From the NCBI GenBank assembly GCA_037951105.1, contig JBAMJV010003299.1, forward strand, positions 186,001-250,000: 64,000 nt of DNA, in the 5' to 3' direction. The DNA comes from Echinarachnius parma. Its lineage: Eukaryota; Echinodermata; Echinoidea; Clypeasteroida; Echinarachniidae. The notes beneath the pieces are model-generated. The model was not told where the DNA came from, searched no databases, and saw only the letters and a program-made list of their open reading frames with translations. Made by a program: the position numbers and the translations under genes. The first letter of the stretch is position 1; each line of letters opens with the position of its first letter. Of this stretch, positions 35,384-45,921 are shown piece after piece.

Positions 35384-35455
<72 letters not shown>

Positions 35456-36393
35456 TATACCTAATTCCCCAATCATCCCTATCTGTATTAAACTGAAAGA
35501 AGAAAAGCCAATATAAAGTTCATGATGATTAACCTATTCCAATCAATATACAGTCATGTACATCAGAACAGTACAAATGAAACCATTTTTTGACCCCACC
35601 TTACAAACCTACTACATTAGTGATGACTATTTTTAACAAATATTCTAGAGCAAAAAGGGATAAAGTGTACTACTGACAAGAAGAATGCTGGAGATGAAGT
35701 TGCGCTATGATGATACTAACTTGAATAGCTCTGTATAAGTAACCATTATTATTATTATTACTATTAAAAGGAAAGGAGGGTTATCAAGGAGGGGGTCATG
35801 GACATTGTGAGGGAGGATATAGAGGTAGTTGGCATGATACACAACACTGGGGGAAATTCAGAAATTTGATCCACAAAGGTGCCCCATAATTGTAAACAGC
35901 CAAAAAAAGAGGAGTTATTTTACAAAGACCAATATATTTGTGAGTCAAAGCACATTGATGCAGTGTGAGCAGTGTCTTCATGCTGAAATCAGCTTTGACA
36001 GCAGGGTGGCTGCTTATTATAAATGAGAGTCTGGAAAGTTCATTGACCTGAGCAGCAAGGTCTGCCAGGGCAAGAGAGACAACACATGATTTGTCATAAA
36101 TGTCAGGTTCATTTTGGAGACCACCATCCTCTCAATAATACCCACCATGCTCCAGACAAAGTAGAATGTACACTTTGGGAAAGGCACTGGCTTTATTAAC
36201 TCTAATAACCACTTTATCATGTGCAACAAGAAAAGTGAATATTGCACTCACAAAAATAGTGCTGACAATATTATTAAACCATGCAGAGCTGGTCCTGAAT
36301 AGAGTCTATGGAAAATGTATGTTACACCCAAATCAAAAAGTCTTGAACAGGTTAACCTGCTGAGAACAAGGCAGAGACATGTCAGGTTGTGGC
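34772..36393. other. No recognised gene; trinucleotide microsatellite
   Basis: Apart from the repeat at 35278-35455 and ATT triplets near 35748, this is AT-rich sequence with no supported gene. Confidence 0.45.
35278..35455 (+). repeat. (ATC)n-(ACC)n-(ATC)n compound microsatellite
   Basis: Roughly 22 ATC triplets, about 14 ACC triplets and again about 22 ATC triplets form a nearly symmetric block. Open frames of poly-Ile, poly-Met or poly-Val are artefacts. Confidence 0.95.
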
Positions 36394-36399
36394 TAATTA

Positions 36400-36743
36400 C
36401 ATACTTGCCAACATTTGAATTTTGGAAAGAGGGACAAAATTGGCCGGGGGTCCAAAGTCGCAGCATAATGGCACAAGTGTTCGGGAAGTGCACATTGCAA
36501 GCACAAAGTCCATTGCGACAGGGGTCCAGGCCTCGACGTTTTTGAGTATTAAATGCATTCTCGACCCATTTTTCATAATTCTTCCAAAATTACTAGGTAA
36601 GATTTGGTCAGATTTACGTTTAAATGTTGTCTCTATACATTTAATAAAGTAAAGTAAAGTTAAAAAAAATAAATAAATAAAATCGGGACGTCCCGATTTT
36701 AAACTTCTAAAAAATTCTAAAAACGGGACAGTTGGCAAGTATG
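36400..36743. mobile_element. Small TIR element, 344 bp
   Basis: The ends are exact inverted repeats, CATACTTGCCAAC and GTTGGCAAGTATG. TAATTA flanks both sides (36394-36399 and 36744-36749). Because the flank is palindromic, the real duplication could be TA, 3 bp or 6 bp. An interior GGGACGTCCC palindrome is present near 36687. There is no coding capacity. Confidence 0.8.
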
Positions 36744-36749
36744 TAATTA

Positions 36750-38003
36750 ATATTGAAGGGAATTGTACCTCAGAACAAAGCTTTGTCTTTATTCTCAGCT
36801 CATGCAGGGCATGAATGGGTTAAACTGCTACACAATCATAATTATACAGCTGTTAAATTTGTACATGGCCAGTTTAACAAATCCATTCAAATTGTGGCCC
36901 AAATTCTCATCAGAGGTTTCCAACATGGGTTAAATGTGATGCATGGTCGGTTTACAAATTTAGTCCTAGCAGGGAAATGGGAGTTTTATCCCTGGTCCTA
37001 GGGTCAAATTCAGTCCATGGGTTACATTTAACACACACTTTGTAATACCAAATGTATTCATAGGGTTAGATTCAATCCATCAATTACTAAATATTACATA
37101 ATTTGACATGATATAAACCACTGATTTAGATTTTGTGTATGTGTATACAAGTATGTAGTCTGGGGCCAATATGCAATGGTAGCATGAAGTTAGAGAGAGA
37201 TAACACACTGCTGTCTTGTTTCTAAAGACACACAAGTAACAACATGGTGCTTCCCAGGGAGCTTGATGGATGTGTGTTTTTCTTCCTGAATGCCAACATG
37301 CATATAAGATAATGTGAGACGCCGGGCCTTAATCTCATCATGTGCAACATAACCCAAGAAAAGTACAGTGTGCTTTAAACCTGTTGAGGGCAGTGCTATT
37401 AACTCTGGCAGGGTTCTATGGATAATGCAGGACAATTAGAAATGGCCCACTTCACTATCTAGCGCCTCTGAAAGTGATCTCCCAACAACCAATTTTCCCT
37501 TAATTCAAAGCTAAACATTATTTGCCCAAATAAATAAAAGCAGACTTTCTCATTTTTATTCAAAACAAAAATCTATTTGGGGCCCCTTTTTGTTTTTGTT
37601 TCAGGTGACCATCTTTGATATTGCTGAGTTGATATCAAGCCTTTAAATATGTGAGATATATTTTATCAACTGAAATCATTCTTTATTTTTCAAATGTTAT
37701 ACTCGAGTCACAAACAGTCCTGAAAAGACAGAAACTCTTAATGATATTGCCCCAGGGAGATGAAGGAACCTGACATTATGAAAATGCAAGAGAATCTGAC
37801 TCAAAAACATTTCTTCAGTTCAGAAACATTCGACAAAAGCCAGTAATGCTAAATAGTCTCTCCCTTGGTAAAATAATGGATTTATCTTGACTGTTCCAAA
37901 TAAAAACATGACAAGCTGGATCAATGTCCCATTTAAAGGCCTCAATGTAAACCTGGGGAAATATCTCCAGTTCAAAACATTCAATAAACTCCAGTAGTTC
38001 TAA
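36750..38003. other. No recognised gene
   Basis: AT-rich sequence without supported coding exons, TIR pairs or arrays. Confidence 0.45.
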
Positions 38004-38185
38004 ATAATCTCAACCCAGGCAAAGAATAAAATTAACTTGACAAATATAAAAACATTTATGTAGAGCTTGATGAATATCCAATTTTATTTTCTCAATTTTC
38101 TCAATAATCTCAACCCAGGCAAAGAATAAAATTAACTTGACAAATATAAAAACATTTATGTAGAGCTTGATGAATATCCAATTTT
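38004..38185. repeat. 100-bp direct duplication
   Basis: A block starting AATAATCTCAACCCAGGCAA is repeated with a 100-bp offset and essentially no differences over about 82 bp, indicating a recent tandem duplication. Confidence 0.9.
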
Positions 38186-38280
38186 GTGCCTGAATATATC
38201 AAGGAACTTTTGAAACCTATGAATTTAAGCCAGAATTCATTCTTAGTAATCTTGTCAAGCTGGCTCAATGTCCTATTTAA

Positions 38281-38690
38281 AGGGATAGTTGAGTTTTGGT
38301 ATAGAGGGCGCTACTCAAAATAATTTTGTGCGAGATAATGGAAAACTGAGTGTCATATTCGAAAGAGCATACAATTTTAATGACAGAATAAACCTTATTT
38401 GATCAAATTCGGTTCAGATGTGGCTGAAATATCCATAATCATAACCATTCGTAATAAATGTGGGGCCCCACAATTATTCATCAATTTTGAATCAGCCGTT
38501 AAACATTTTTTTTAAATGCTTCCTCTTTTCAAAAATTTACAAAGTGTTTTTTTTTAATTGTTGATAATCTCCCTATCTAATCACTATTTCAACATAACAT
38601 CACATGCACAATATTTTATTTAAAATGGTTGAAACCGATGAGTGTTCAGAGAGCGCCCTCTTGAGTTATAACGGCTTATTTTGAATGATA
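38281..38690 (+). mobile_element. TTAA MITE, family A, right end decayed
   Basis: It follows TTAA (38277-38280) with AGGGATAGTTGAGTTTTGGT and AGAGGGCGCTACTC. It then carries the family body: GAAAGAGCATACAATTTTAA, GACAGAATAA and TTCGGTTCAGATGTGGCTGA. A GAGAGCGCCCTCTTGAGTT-like remnant near 38660 may be the worn right end. Confidence 0.65.
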
Positions 38691-38909
38691 ACAGGCATTT
38701 TACTTAGTCATTTGTAATTTGTAATTCCTTTTGAGCATGATGGAGTTATAACTATTAGTTTGTAATGTAATGGTGCAAGTTGTGCTTACCCCGTAAGACC
38801 GCTTCAACCTATGCTAAGCATACAGCGTCTGATGCAACTCAACAGACTGTCAAACTTGCATGTGTTAAGAATTATTCCAAATTATTGAAAATGAGCAAAG
38901 AAAAAATAG

Positions 38910-38981
38910 GCTTCATGGGGAATCGAACCCGAGACCTCCGGAATGCTTGACTGGTGCTCAACCATAGAGCCACAAAGACCC
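38910..38981 (-). repeat. tRNA-derived SINE head
   Basis: On the minus strand there is a pol III A-box (TGGCTCTATGGTTGAGCA) and, 18 bases later, a B-box (GGTCTCGGGTTCGATTCC). The acceptor ends do not pair, so it is not a functional tRNA. Downstream TTTTTTCTTTGCTC and TTCAATAAT are shared with the copy at 40208. Confidence 0.65.
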
Positions 38982-39035
38982 TTGAATGGGGGACGTTCTC
39001 ATGAAAATCTTTTCATAGTCAGAAGCTATATAAAC

Positions 39036-40056
39036 GGGTGCGCTTCGTTATTCCGAAGGTTCGTTATTCCGAACACGCAAATTTTGTATACCTGAGGGTT
39101 CGTTAATCCTAAAATGAAATAGGGTTCGTTAATCCGAACATTTGTTGCATTATTCCGAAGGTTCGTTATTCCGAAGGTTCGTTATTCCGAGGGTTCGTTA
39201 TTCCGAACACGCAAATTTTGTATACCTGAGGGTTCGTTAATCCTAAAATGAAATAGGGTTCGTTAATCCGAACATTTGTTGCATTATTCCGAAGGTTCGT
39301 TATTCCGAGGGTTCGTTATTCCGAAGGTTCGCTATTCCTAAAATGAAATCAGGTTCGTTATTCCGAAGGTTCGATAGTCCGAAAATAAAATTGGGTTCGT
39401 TATTCCGAAGGTTTGTTATTCCGAAGGTCCGTTATTCCGAGGGTTCGTTATTCCGAAAGTTCGCTATTCCTAAAATGAAATCGGGTTCGTTAATCAGAAA
39501 ATGAATTTGGGTTTGTTATAATGCTATAATTTCATATAAAGAGATAAAATAAACTTAAATGTTTGATTGGTCTGGCCAAGGGAGGGAAAGGGGGAGGGGT
39601 ATGCTTAATGCAGGCTGTAAATTAAATAAACAAAACACAAATTATAGTATTATAACAAACCCGATTTAATTTTCGGATTAACGAACCCTATTTTATTTTC
39701 GGACTAATGAACCTTCGGAATAACGAACCTTCGGAATAACGAACCATCGGAATAACGAACCCGATTTTTTTTCCGGATAAACGAACCTTCGGAATAAACG
39801 AACCCGATTTCGTTTTAGGAATAGCGAACCTTCGGAATAACGAACCCTATTTCGTTTTAGGAATAGCGAACCTTCGGAATAACGAAAACTCGGAATAACG
39901 AACCTTCGGAATAACGAACCTTCGGAATAACGAACCTTCGGAATAACTGAACCTTCGGAATAACGAACCTTCGGAATAATGAACTTTCGGAATAACGAAC
40001 CTTCGGAATAACTGAACCTTCGGAATAACGAACCTTCGGAATAATGGACTGTAACC
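39036..40056. mobile_element. Foldback transposon with arrayed 16-bp repeats, copy 2
   Basis: This 1,021-bp element begins GGGTGCGCTTCGTTATTCCG and ends GGACTGTAACC, the same ends as copy 1 (6940-7649) in reverse orientation. ATATAAAC flanks it exactly on both sides (39028-39035, 40057-40064), an 8-bp target duplication in non-repetitive DNA. The arms are arrays of GTTATTCCGAAGGTTC units (39043-39500 and 39700-40045). The core at 39520-39660 is the inverted counterpart of 7160-7320. The left arm has an extra internal duplication carrying TTTGTATACCTGAGGG. No ORF is real here. Confidence 0.92.
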
Positions 40057-40207
40057 ATATAAACAGGGCACTAACCCACAGATAATTAGATCAACTTTTC
40101 TAAAGTGTGCAGGATCACACAAAGTGATGCAGCTTTTTATTAATTGAATTCAAACATAAAGGAAACTGACTAGAAATATTTTTTTATTATTGAAAGCAAA
40201 GAAAAAT

Positions 40208-40268
40208 GGTCTTCACCAGGAATCAAACCCGAGACCTCCAGATTGCTAGACCGGTGCTCAACCATCGA
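40208..40268 (-). repeat. tRNA-derived SINE head, second copy
   Basis: Minus-strand A-box remnant ATGGTTGAGCACCGG and B-box GGTCTCGGGTTTGATTCC match the 38910 copy, followed by TTTTTCTTTGCTTTCAATAA. Confidence 0.6.
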
Positions 40269-40598
40269 TTTGAATTGTCATTTCGCCCTTTGTCTTTGAC
40301 ATTTTGTGCATACCGTACGTACGGTACTGTTCATGGTAAACGTGCAAATGTGCGTTTGGTAATACATGTATACATGTATATGCATTTTCTGCAAGCACGC
40401 TAAATCCTCGCGATGAGAGTTTGCTTCGAATATGGATTTAGAGCGCAATGTGACAGATGTGTACTATGAAAAAACCCTGAGCAGATCATTGATGGCCACA
40501 TACATTGGAGATATATTATATAAACTGTATGGATGGAAGCCACAAGCATTGATAGCGGCATTGTATATACCCATCATACATTTTAACAGTTTCTTTAA

Positions 40599-41198
40599 AG
40601 GGTGACTAAATTAGAAATGCATGTTGACTTATGTTGATCTGTAATGATTTACATCACATATCTTTTGACTTTTTGATGTACATTTGTGTCATATTTTTTA
40701 TATTATTTTTTCTATTACTTTTATTCTACCTGCTAAGCTCCACCCCTAAAAAAACCCATCCAGAAGCTTATGACTTTTCTGACATCATATGCCAGTCAAT
40801 TCATCAGTCAGCTAGATGAACAAAAGACATTGGTATGTCCCTTCCCTCAACTGACCACCTTGTTCACAATAGCATTGCAGGTTCTTATACAATGCCCACT
40901 CACCATGAAAAGAAGGGTTTCAATGAAGACATGCAATGCTATTGTGAACAGGTAGTCACAATGTCTTTTGTTCATCTAGCTGACTGATCAATTGACTGGC
41001 ATATGATGTCAGAAAAGTCATAAGCTTCTGGATAGGTTTTTTTTAGGGGTGGGGCTTAGCAGGTAGAATAAAAGTAATAGAATAAATAATATTAAAAATA
41101 TGACACAAAGTACATCAAAAAGTCAAAAGATATTTGATGTATTCATTATTACAGATCAACAAAAGTCAACATGCATTATTTTGTAATTTAGTCACCCT
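40599..41198. mobile_element. TTAA-flanked palindromic foldback, 600 bp
   Basis: TTAA lies at 40595-40598 and 41199-41202. The ends are AGGGTGACTAAATTA and TAATTTAGTCACCCT. The two halves (about 40599-40880 and 40915-41198) are near-complete reverse complements, including AGCTTATGACTTTTCTGACA on the left and its complement on the right, so the element is one large hairpin. No coding capacity. Confidence 0.88.
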
Positions 41199-41599
41199 TT
41201 AAACAAAAATCAAAATGAACAATAACAAAGCTGTTGTTGAAGTTATTTTTAGAGGATTATAAATATATACCTAATAATCATCACATATGAGCTTAGTACA
41301 TTGATTCAAGCAATTGCATGTATACAGTACATAGTCCAGAGAGCCATTGATGTGCAAGATACCCAAGTTATCCATACTATAGCAGCATCTGACAAACTAT
41401 ATTGTCACTCACACTTGGAACATGTACTTAAATCATTTGTCTGCGTTAGACATCCAATCCTCACAAATGTCCTTCACTGTTGTCAAAACCAATTATCTCA
41501 TCAAGACATGATAATCAAACACTACTGATTTAATTCCACATAGAGGCACTATAAATATAGGCACAAGAAAAAGCCTATATATAAATTAATTTTAAACTA

Positions 41600-42445
41600 G
41601 ATGGATCTTCGATTGCGCGCAATCAAAAATTATAACTCCGCTATCACGCGATTTTAATATCAAGCCCAAATTAACATGCACTGATTTAATTTTTAAAAAT
41701 ATTTTTCATATATTTTGAGTCCTGTGACCTTGACCATATGACCCCAATCTTTGATGGCTCCCTAAAAAACATTCAGGTACCAAGTTTGATTGAAATCTGA
41801 CATTTAGTTCTTGAGATTTTGGCATTACAAGCTTTTTTGCATGTTTAATGAGTCCCGTGACCTTGACCTCAACCTCATGACCCCAACATTTTATGGCTAC
41901 GTTGACTCTTTATGATACATTCAGGTACCGAGTTTGATTGAAATCTGACATTCAGTTCTTTTCAGTGCCATTTTCGCATACATATTGAGTCCTGTGACCT
42001 TGACCTTTGACCTCATGACCCCCCAAATCTAATAAGATCAGTGGCACCACGATATGTACACTCATACCAAGTTTGAAATTGATCCGTCGACCAGTTCGAG
42101 ATATCGCAAGAACGAGGCATTTTTGCACATACATTGAGTCCTGTGACCTTGACCTTTGACCTCATGAACCCCAAAATCTAATCAGATCATTGCCACCCCA
42201 ATATCTACACTAATACCAAGTTTGAATTTGATCCGTCGACCAGTTCTTGAGATATCGCGAGAACGAGGCATTTTTGTATATATATTGAGTCCTGTGACCT
42301 TGACCTTAGACCTCATGACCCCTAAAATCTAATCAGATCATTGTCACCCCAATATGTACACTCATACCAAGTTTGAAATTGATCGGTCAACTGGTTCTTG
42401 AGATATCGCGAGAACGAAAACGGGACGGACGGACAACCCAAAAAC
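41600..42445 (+). repeat. 130-150-bp tandem array (TGACCTTTGACC repeat)
   Basis: Five units start with GAGTCCTGTGACCTTGACC near 41717, 41850, 41987, 42136 and 42287. They contain ATACCAAGTTTGAAATTGAT and TTGAGATATCGCGAGAACGA. Unit length grows from about 133 to 150 bp and similarity increases toward the right. Confidence 0.88.
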
Positions 42446-42450
42446 ATAAT

Positions 42451-42673
42451 GGCCCGTATTCACAAAGGAGGTTTGTACAAACCCTGGTTCAAACCGCGGT
42501 TTACATCTATGGAATGCCAATTGTAAACTGATGGAGAGAGAATGTAAATTCCTTACTTGTTAACAATGTTGATGGTACACATTCTCTCTCCATCAGTTTA
42601 CAATTGGCATTCCATAGATGTAAACCGCTGTTTGAACCGGGGTTTGTACAAACCTCCTTTGTGAATACGGGCC
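42451..42673. mobile_element. Palindromic foldback MITE, 223 bp
   Basis: Arms of about 96 bp begin GGCCCGTATTCACAAAGGAG and its complement. AAT flanks both sides (42448-42450, 42674-42676), a 3-bp duplication. Removing it restores a continuous ACATAATGCCTCCGG, showing it inserted into the end of the neighbouring repeat. Small loop, no ORF. Confidence 0.88.
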
Positions 42674-42859
42674 AATGCCTCCGGCCACTTCGTTGGCGGA
42701 GGCATAAAAATTGCCAAAGCCCAAAATTGTGCAGTATATTACACGCATCCCTGATAAATGCATACATGTATAATTATAAACGTGCTGGCACATAAAAATC
42801 CCAGTTACTTTTTTGTGCATGCAAAACCAGCAACAATCCCCCTCCATCAAGGGTAACCT

Positions 42860-43090
42860 CGCTTGTCATAAGGGTCATTATTCATAACCTCTATATTCAC
42901 AATCCAAAAGAGGGGTCACTATTTATGAAGGCATAAGGGTCACTATTAAATCATAATGCAGAGGAAAGGGTCATATATTCATAGGACTTAATTGCTGTAG
43001 TCTTCATGATTTTAAAATCTATTTAGGGTCTATATTCATTATTCAAGGAGAGGGGCATATTTATGAAAGTCACTGTTCTATTCATAAAAG
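42860..43090. repeat. GGGTCACTATTCAT-type subterminal repeats (left cluster)
   Basis: Several diverged AAGGGTCATTATTCATAA words are scattered here. Reverse-complement forms (ATGAATAGCGACCCC) cluster at 44456-44760. The same theme makes the 46-bp satellite at 23.8-25.6 kb. It could be one end of a degraded DNA element spanning about 42.86-44.76 kb. Confidence 0.45.
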
Positions 43091-43729
43091 GACTAGCTGT
43101 ACCCACGGAAATCCGCGCGTTTTTGAGAGAGAAAGACGATGATGACATAACAACACTTTAAAACTTTACTAAATATCCTACAGTCATCATTTAAATAGTA
43201 AGACAAAATAGACTCGGGAGACTCAATCCCGCCCCACAACCCGTCGGGGCCCCGTCCAACGGCGAAAAATCCGGCCAATGCATAACAAAATCATGATGGT
43301 TTAGTACCCACGCAAAGTTATTCAGTTATCCTCCATATTTCATATGATCCATAATTTGTTCCGTGACTCCAATTGCCTGCATGACATGTAACCCGTCGTG
43401 TCCCCTAAACAATTCATATCCAAACTAAGTTATCCCGCATATGCATTTTTTTCATTGGGAAACCCGATGATATATTCCTTTGAAGGGAATAGAAGCCGTC
43501 TATACATGCATTGCAAAATAAATGAGCAGATATCTCCTCCATCAATTCTACCCCCCCCCCCCCCCCTCCACCCATCGGTGTCTCCTCTGGTACTGCATGG
43601 GGTACTAAAAGCTACGCGGCTGACTTAATACATCTTACCACAAGCTGGCGCAATTATAGTATCGTGTACGGTAGGGCCGCGAATGAGAAAGTTAGTGACC
43701 AGAGACGAAGGTCAGCCGGTCAGTGAGCT

Positions 43730-43737
43730 ATGCAAAT
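43730..43737 (+). promoter_or_regulatory. Octamer-like element (ATGCAAAT)
   Basis: An exact POU-type octamer lies 70 bp upstream of a TATA box, in a locally GC- and CpG-richer region. Confidence 0.4.
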
Positions 43738-43806
43738 AAACTACGGTTCGGTGGGGTGATTAAGAGGACTCCGTGAGTACAGGCATGGAGCATACTACCT
43801 GAGTGG

Positions 43807-43814
43807 TATATAAG
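43807..43814 (+). promoter_or_regulatory. TATA box candidate (TATATAAG)
   Basis: A good TATA consensus with a C/G-richer context. A start site would be expected near 43835-43840. Nothing else in the window has such a compact octamer/TATA arrangement. Confidence 0.45.
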
Positions 43815-43867
43815 CGCAGCTAAGTTGAAGTTGTCGCAATTTTGTCGTAGATGCCCTTGCAAACACG

Positions 43868-44044
43868 ATGCCAAACGGCAATAGCGATCATAACCATACC
43901 ATCCGCGTAATATTTATATTGATATTGATCAAAACATGGGTAGTTTCGCAACGTGTAAAATTTAGCGGGGTTTCTCAATATATATCTTGCTTTATCAACT
44001 CCGTTTTATATTCGTCGAACAAAGTTGCGTCGGTAAATCGTTAG
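43868..44044 (+). CDS. Small ORF, 58 residues, below a TATA box; unknown
   Basis: It begins at an ATG about 30 bp after the expected start of transcription and contains a hydrophobic segment (VIFILILIKTWVV, residues about 14-26) that could be a signal anchor. A second ATG 17 bases upstream opens a 19-codon frame that could compete with it. The following GC-rich stretch (44045-44207) ends at a donor-like GGTGAGG, so the region could instead be a first exon read in another frame. The family is not recognised. It lies between clusters of transposon-like subterminal repeats. Confidence 0.25.
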   Translation: MPNGNSDHNHTIRVIFILILIKTWVVSQRVKFSGVSQYISCFINSVLYSSNKVASVNR

Positions 44045-44484
44045 TCAATGCTCGGCGTCGTAAACGGGCAATTGCCATTGCTGACTTTCCCTTTTCTTCG
44101 ATCTGGACGACGACCACGGGGCGGGAGCGACTCGGGAATGCCTTATTGTCCTCCGCAAAACGTATATCCTTCGATCGCGACGGTCGGGGAGTCGCCGAAT
44201 CCTCGGGGTGAGGATATCTCGTGTGGGACATGACTCGAGGGGTTGAAGCTTACTGTATTAATATAATAGATAACAGGGTCGTGATTCATCAAATTAAATC
44301 AGGGTCCTATTCCTAAAATGATAACAGCTAGGTCTTTTTTCATCAATAATGACAAGGGCGCCATTGAAAAGTGTTTTTGTTTAATATACAATTTATACTA
44401 TAGTTCATTTAGCATTCTTTTATATGCTTTTATATGCCTTTATATACTTTTTATGGTATTATGAATAGCGACCCCATAATTGTA

Positions 44485-44564
44485 TTAACCCATACCCTAC
44501 AAGTTTCTAAAATCCCCATTGACTTCGTACACAACCCACCCGGTTCCCGTAGTCAAGGGGTTAA
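44485..44564. repeat. 80-bp element with TTAACCC ends, copy 1
   Basis: It begins TTAACCC and ends GGGGTTAA, with GGTTCCCGTAGTCAAG at the right. A copy of exactly the same length lies at 58149-58228, and a relative at 53080-53175. Likely a very short TTAA-targeting element. Confidence 0.6.
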
Positions 44565-44863
44565 TAATAATAATAATAATGTTTGCGATATGAATAGTGC
44601 CTAATATAATTGATAATCTCTAAGTGCTTTACTTTATGAATAGCAACCTTCTTTCTTTTTACGAACAGCAACCTCTTCATAGGATTATGAAAAGAAACCA
44701 TTTTATTTAATTTAAATAATGACCCTAAAAAAAAAGGGGGGTCGCTATTCATAATACAAATCAGGTGTGCTCTACCAGGAAGGGGTATCAACAAGCAATG
44801 CCTCTTATTTTGTCAGGACAACAGGGTACGGTGTGTAAAATACTCAAACATCATTGAGAGGAG

Positions 44864-45181
44864 CAGCGAAAAAATTAATATTTTTATTTCGGGGGCTCCA
44901 TTTCGGGGGCTACAAATTTCCGGGCTCTTTTTCGAATTTCAGGGGCTACTATTAAGCTCTAATGCTGTAAGTGATCATCTTATAAGCATTTGATCACGAT
45001 CCAAACAGAAAATAAAAAACAAAATCCCTAAAATCCCCCCCCCCCCCCCCCCAAAAAAAAAAAAAAAAATAAATAAATAAATAAATACAAATTTTTCGGG
45101 GGCTACTTTTTTTTTTTCGGGGGCTCTTTTGAGCATTTCGGGGGCGAATTCGCCCGCTGTCCCCGTGTATTTTTTTCGCTG
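44864..45181. mobile_element. hAT-type MITE, 318 bp
   Basis: The ends are CAGCGAAAAAA and TTTTTTTCGCTG. GAGAGGAG is duplicated exactly on both sides (44856-44863, 45182-45189). An 8-bp duplication with CAG..CTG ends is characteristic of hAT elements. The interior repeats TTTCGGGGGCT several times in both halves and holds a poly-C/poly-A run. The related Tc1 relic at about 8212-8235 shows the uninterrupted site. Confidence 0.9.
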
Positions 45182-45408
45182 GAGAGGAGGGTCAACTGGA
45201 AATCTCTAGGATGACCATGATTGACCACCAAGATAGATGATAACAAACTGGTTAACCTGTGCTGTAGAAACCAGAAATGCCAAAAAGGAGCCTTCGAAAC
45301 CTGTGGAGAATTGACACTATGGAGTCAACATCTTCCGCGAAACTGTACATCAGAGATTGCTCTTACATGGTCACTGAGCAAGACGAACTATCAAGTGTCC
45401 ACTCTTAA

Positions 45409-45921
45409 CCATTTAGGGGTAGTACAGTTTTGGTAAGGCTGAGCTTTCATCACCAAAACCTGCACAATAACATTACAAACTAACTCCACCATGCTCGAAA
45501 GGTATAGAAAATTACAATCGACTATATTAAGTAAAAAGCCTGTTATCATTAAAAAAGAGCCATTAAAACACAAGAGGGCGCTCACTAAAAAACCTTGGTT
45601 TCAACCATTTTTCATACAAAATTATGCATGTGATGTTTTGTTGAAATAATGAGTAAATGGAGAGATCATCAACAACTATTTAAACACCTCTTTTGACAAT
45701 TTTTGAAAAAGTGTAAGCATTTTTTAGATTAAAAAGAAAGCATAGAATAAATCTGGGCCCCAGATATTGATATTTCAGCCGTTTCTTAACCGATTTTAAT
45801 CAAATAAAGTATATTCTGTCATAAAAATTGTATGCTCTTTCAAATTTAACACTCAGTTTTTCATTATTCAACAAAAAATTATTTTGTGCAGCGCCCTCGA
45901 TACCAAAACTGAACTACCCCT
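45409..45921. mobile_element. TTAA MITE, family A, about 513 bp
   Basis: TTAA lies at 45405-45408 and 45922-45925. The ends read TTTAGGGGTAGTACAGTTTT and, inward from the right, AGGGGTAGTTCAGTTTTGGT. The left end has about five extra bases before the repeat. It sits inside the Tc1-like relic and is therefore younger than that relic. Confidence 0.82.

Noticed and set aside
35196..35516. Poly-Ile, poly-Met and poly-Val open frames
   Set aside because: They arise from the trinucleotide microsatellite.
38910..38981. Functional tRNA gene
   Set aside because: A and B boxes are present, but the acceptor stem does not pair and related copies have SINE-like tails.
39693..40122. Open frames with repeated RYSEGSLFRR residues
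   Set aside because: They are translations of the 16-bp arrays in the foldback element.
43987..44211. 74-codon frame with RRRKR and other dibasic sites, considered as a neuropeptide precursor
   Set aside because: It has no ATG start in frame and no signal peptide. The basic sites are isolated and could reflect GC-rich composition.
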